A stretch of 64,000 nucleotides of DNA from positions 434,001-498,000 of the forward strand of contig NZ_SMSK01000001.1 in NCBI RefSeq assembly GCF_004354985.1, read 5' to 3'. Positions 62,697 to 64,000 of this stretch are shown here, one piece after another. The notes under the pieces are model-generated. The model was not told the origin of the DNA, made no database searches, and was given only the letters and a program-made list of their open reading frames with translations. Both the position numbers and the translations under genes were made by a program. Position 1 is the stretch's first letter, and each line of letters opens with the position of its first letter. This DNA is from Segetibacter sp. 3557_3 (GTDB taxonomy: Bacteria > Bacteroidota > Bacteroidia > Chitinophagales > Chitinophagaceae).

Positions 62697-64000
62697 ATGT
62701 TCAAATGCCTCTACATATCGCTGCTTAGTTTGCTTGCCATAACCACCAATGCACAACAGTTTTATAACGTAATAACCTATGGTGCAAAAAATGATAGCAG
62801 CCGGATTGCCACAAAGGCAATTGCTGCCGCCATTGCAGCTGCTTCAAAGAAAGGTGGGGGAACCGTTTATTTTCCGGCTGGAAAATACCTGACCGGTCCC
62901 ATACACCTGAAGAGCAACATCACCATTTTTATTGATGCGGGTGCTGAACTCCATTTTAGCGACAATTTCGACAATTACCTGCCGATGGTTCAGAGCCGTT
63001 GGGAAGGCACCGACGTCGTGAATTTTTCACCACTCTTCTACGCTTACAAAGCAGAAAACATCACCATTCGTGGTCGCGGCCTGATCAATGGTCACGGTAA
63101 AAAATGGTGGGACTTTTCGGAAGGCTACGACGAGAAAAAACCACGATCCAAGTGGGAGTTGATGTTTGATAGTTTGAATAAAGATATTCTCAGGCCCGAT
63201 TTGAAAGGCTGGGTTGAACGTGGTTTTCTACGTCCGCCTTTTATTCAGCCCATGTATTGTAAAAACGTACTGATCGAGGGTATCACCATTATCAATTCGC
63301 CATTCTGGACGGTGAACCCGGAGTTTTGTGAAAACGTAACCATTACCGGTGTTACCATTAATAATCCGCATTCGCCCAACACCGATGGCATAAATCCTGA
63401 GTCTTGCAAATATGTGCACATATCAAATTGCCATATCAGCGTAGGTGATGATTGTATCACCATTAAATCGGGGAAAGATCGTGCAGGCAGAAAGATGGCC
63501 ACTCCAGCCGAGAATTATACCATTACTAACTGCACCATGCTTTCGGGACATGGCGGGGTGGTTATCGGTAGTGAGATGAGTGGCGATGTAAAAAAGATTA
63601 CGATCAGCAATTGTGTATTCGACGGAACCGATCGTGGTATACGCATTAAGTCGGCACGTGGACGGGGTGGGGTAGTGGAAGACATTCGCGTAGACAACAT
63701 CATCATGAAGAACATAAAGGACCAGGCTATTGTACTCGACCTGCAGTATGCGCGAACACAGCCAGAACCGGTGTCGGAACGTACACCCATTTTCAGGAAC
63801 ATCCATTTCAGCAACATCACTGCTCAAACCAACCAGGCCATTTTCATTAATGGTCTTGCAGAAATGCCGGTTGACGACATCACCTTCAACGACATACAGT
63901 TTGAATCGAAAACAGGGGCAACCATTAAAGAAGCAACGAACATTGCATTTCATAACGTACGCATCAACACAACTACGGGCTCGTCCCTGATTGGTGAGAA
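62697..64000 (+). CDS. GH28 polygalacturonase (cut by window end)
   Basis: The frame from the ATG at 62697 stays open to the window edge, 434 residues visible. A signal peptide (MFKCLYISLLSLLAITTNAQ) precedes a parallel beta-helix. GH28 motifs are all present: NTDG (SPNTDGINPES), GDD (VGDDCITIKSGKD), GHGG (SGHGGVVIG) and RIKS (RGIRIKSARGRG). They provide the catalytic Asp residues and the substrate-binding His, Arg and Lys. The enzyme hydrolyses polygalacturonate and completes the pectin locus. The C-terminal end is beyond the window. The start has no obvious Shine-Dalgarno, as is common in this phylum. Confidence 0.93.
   Translation, partial: MFKCLYISLLSLLAITTNAQQFYNVITYGAKNDSSRIATKAIAAAIAAASKKGGGTVYFPAGKYLTGPIHLKSNITIFIDAGAELHFSDNFDNYLPMVQSRWEGTDVVNFSPLFYAYKAENITIRGRGLINGHGKKWWDFSEGYDEKKPRSKWELMFDSLNKDILRPDLKGWVERGFLRPPFIQPMYCKNVLIEGITIINSPFWTVNPEFCENVTITGVTINNPHSPNTDGINPESCKYVHISNCHISVGDDCITIKSGKDRAGRKMATPAENYTITNCTMLSGHGGVVIGSEMSGDVKKITISNCVFDGTDRGIRIKSARGRGGVVEDIRVDNIIMKNIKDQAIVLDLQYARTQPEPVSERTPIFRNIHFSNITAQTNQAIFINGLAEMPVDDITFNDIQFESKTGATIKEATNIAFHNVRINTTTGSSLIGE

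Overview
The window looks like a chromosomal segment of a Bacteroidota bacterium, most likely near the family Chitinophagaceae. The evidence is two secreted proteins with the 'gliding motility-associated' type B C-terminal domain used by the type IX secretion system, a TonB receptor with an N-terminal carboxypeptidase-regulatory-like domain, an array of about 800-residue FtsX/MacB-type permeases, Rcp1-like response regulators, and promoters of the Bacteroidota TTTG / TAnnTTTG form. No rRNA, tRNA, CRISPR array, insertion sequence or prophage was seen. The family-level placement is inference.

Layout. 1-3.9 kb: the start of a TetR regulator, then an SOS/translesion cassette (umuD-like, umuC, an overlapping unknown gene, a 15-bp minisatellite, and an SRAP/HMCES-type abasic-site protein). 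4.4-7.2 kb: a Kef-type cation/proton antiporter and a coiled-coil lipoprotein. 7.6-20.9 kb: five consecutive FtsX/MacB-type permeases and one ATPase, all on the minus strand. 22-24 kb: a probable envelope methionine-sulfoxide repair group (molybdopterin oxidoreductase, cytochrome b partner, lipoprotein MsrB). 24-31 kb: a 58-residue membrane protein, lpxB, a response regulator and two large T9SS-type proteins. 31.5-40 kb: housekeeping genes (trhO, ruvX, def, prfC, purC) with an exported methyltransferase-like lipoprotein and small unknown genes. 40-49.5 kb: a TonB receptor, pdhB, an NtrC-like regulator without a DNA-binding domain, a MerR/B12 regulator, lepB and cdd. 49.6-55.7 kb: a GntR regulator and a tightly packed four-gene two-component cluster. 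56-64 kb: a pectin-degradation locus (PL1-type lyase, two other glycosidase-like proteins, and a GH28 polygalacturonase cut by the window end).

How the genes work together. The strongest functional groups are the SOS cassette, the MacB-like array, the sulfoxide-repair trio, the kinase/response-regulator cluster and the pectin locus. The most unusual points are a UmuD-like protein with arginine at the catalytic lysine position, a sigma-54 activator ending right after its AAA+ domain with an altered GAFTGA loop, a MerR regulator with the W-x9-EH signature of B12 photoreceptors, a lipoprotein-type SAM methyltransferase, and a 20-bp dispersed motif present three times in non-coding DNA. No single clearly new multi-gene system could be proven from sequence alone.
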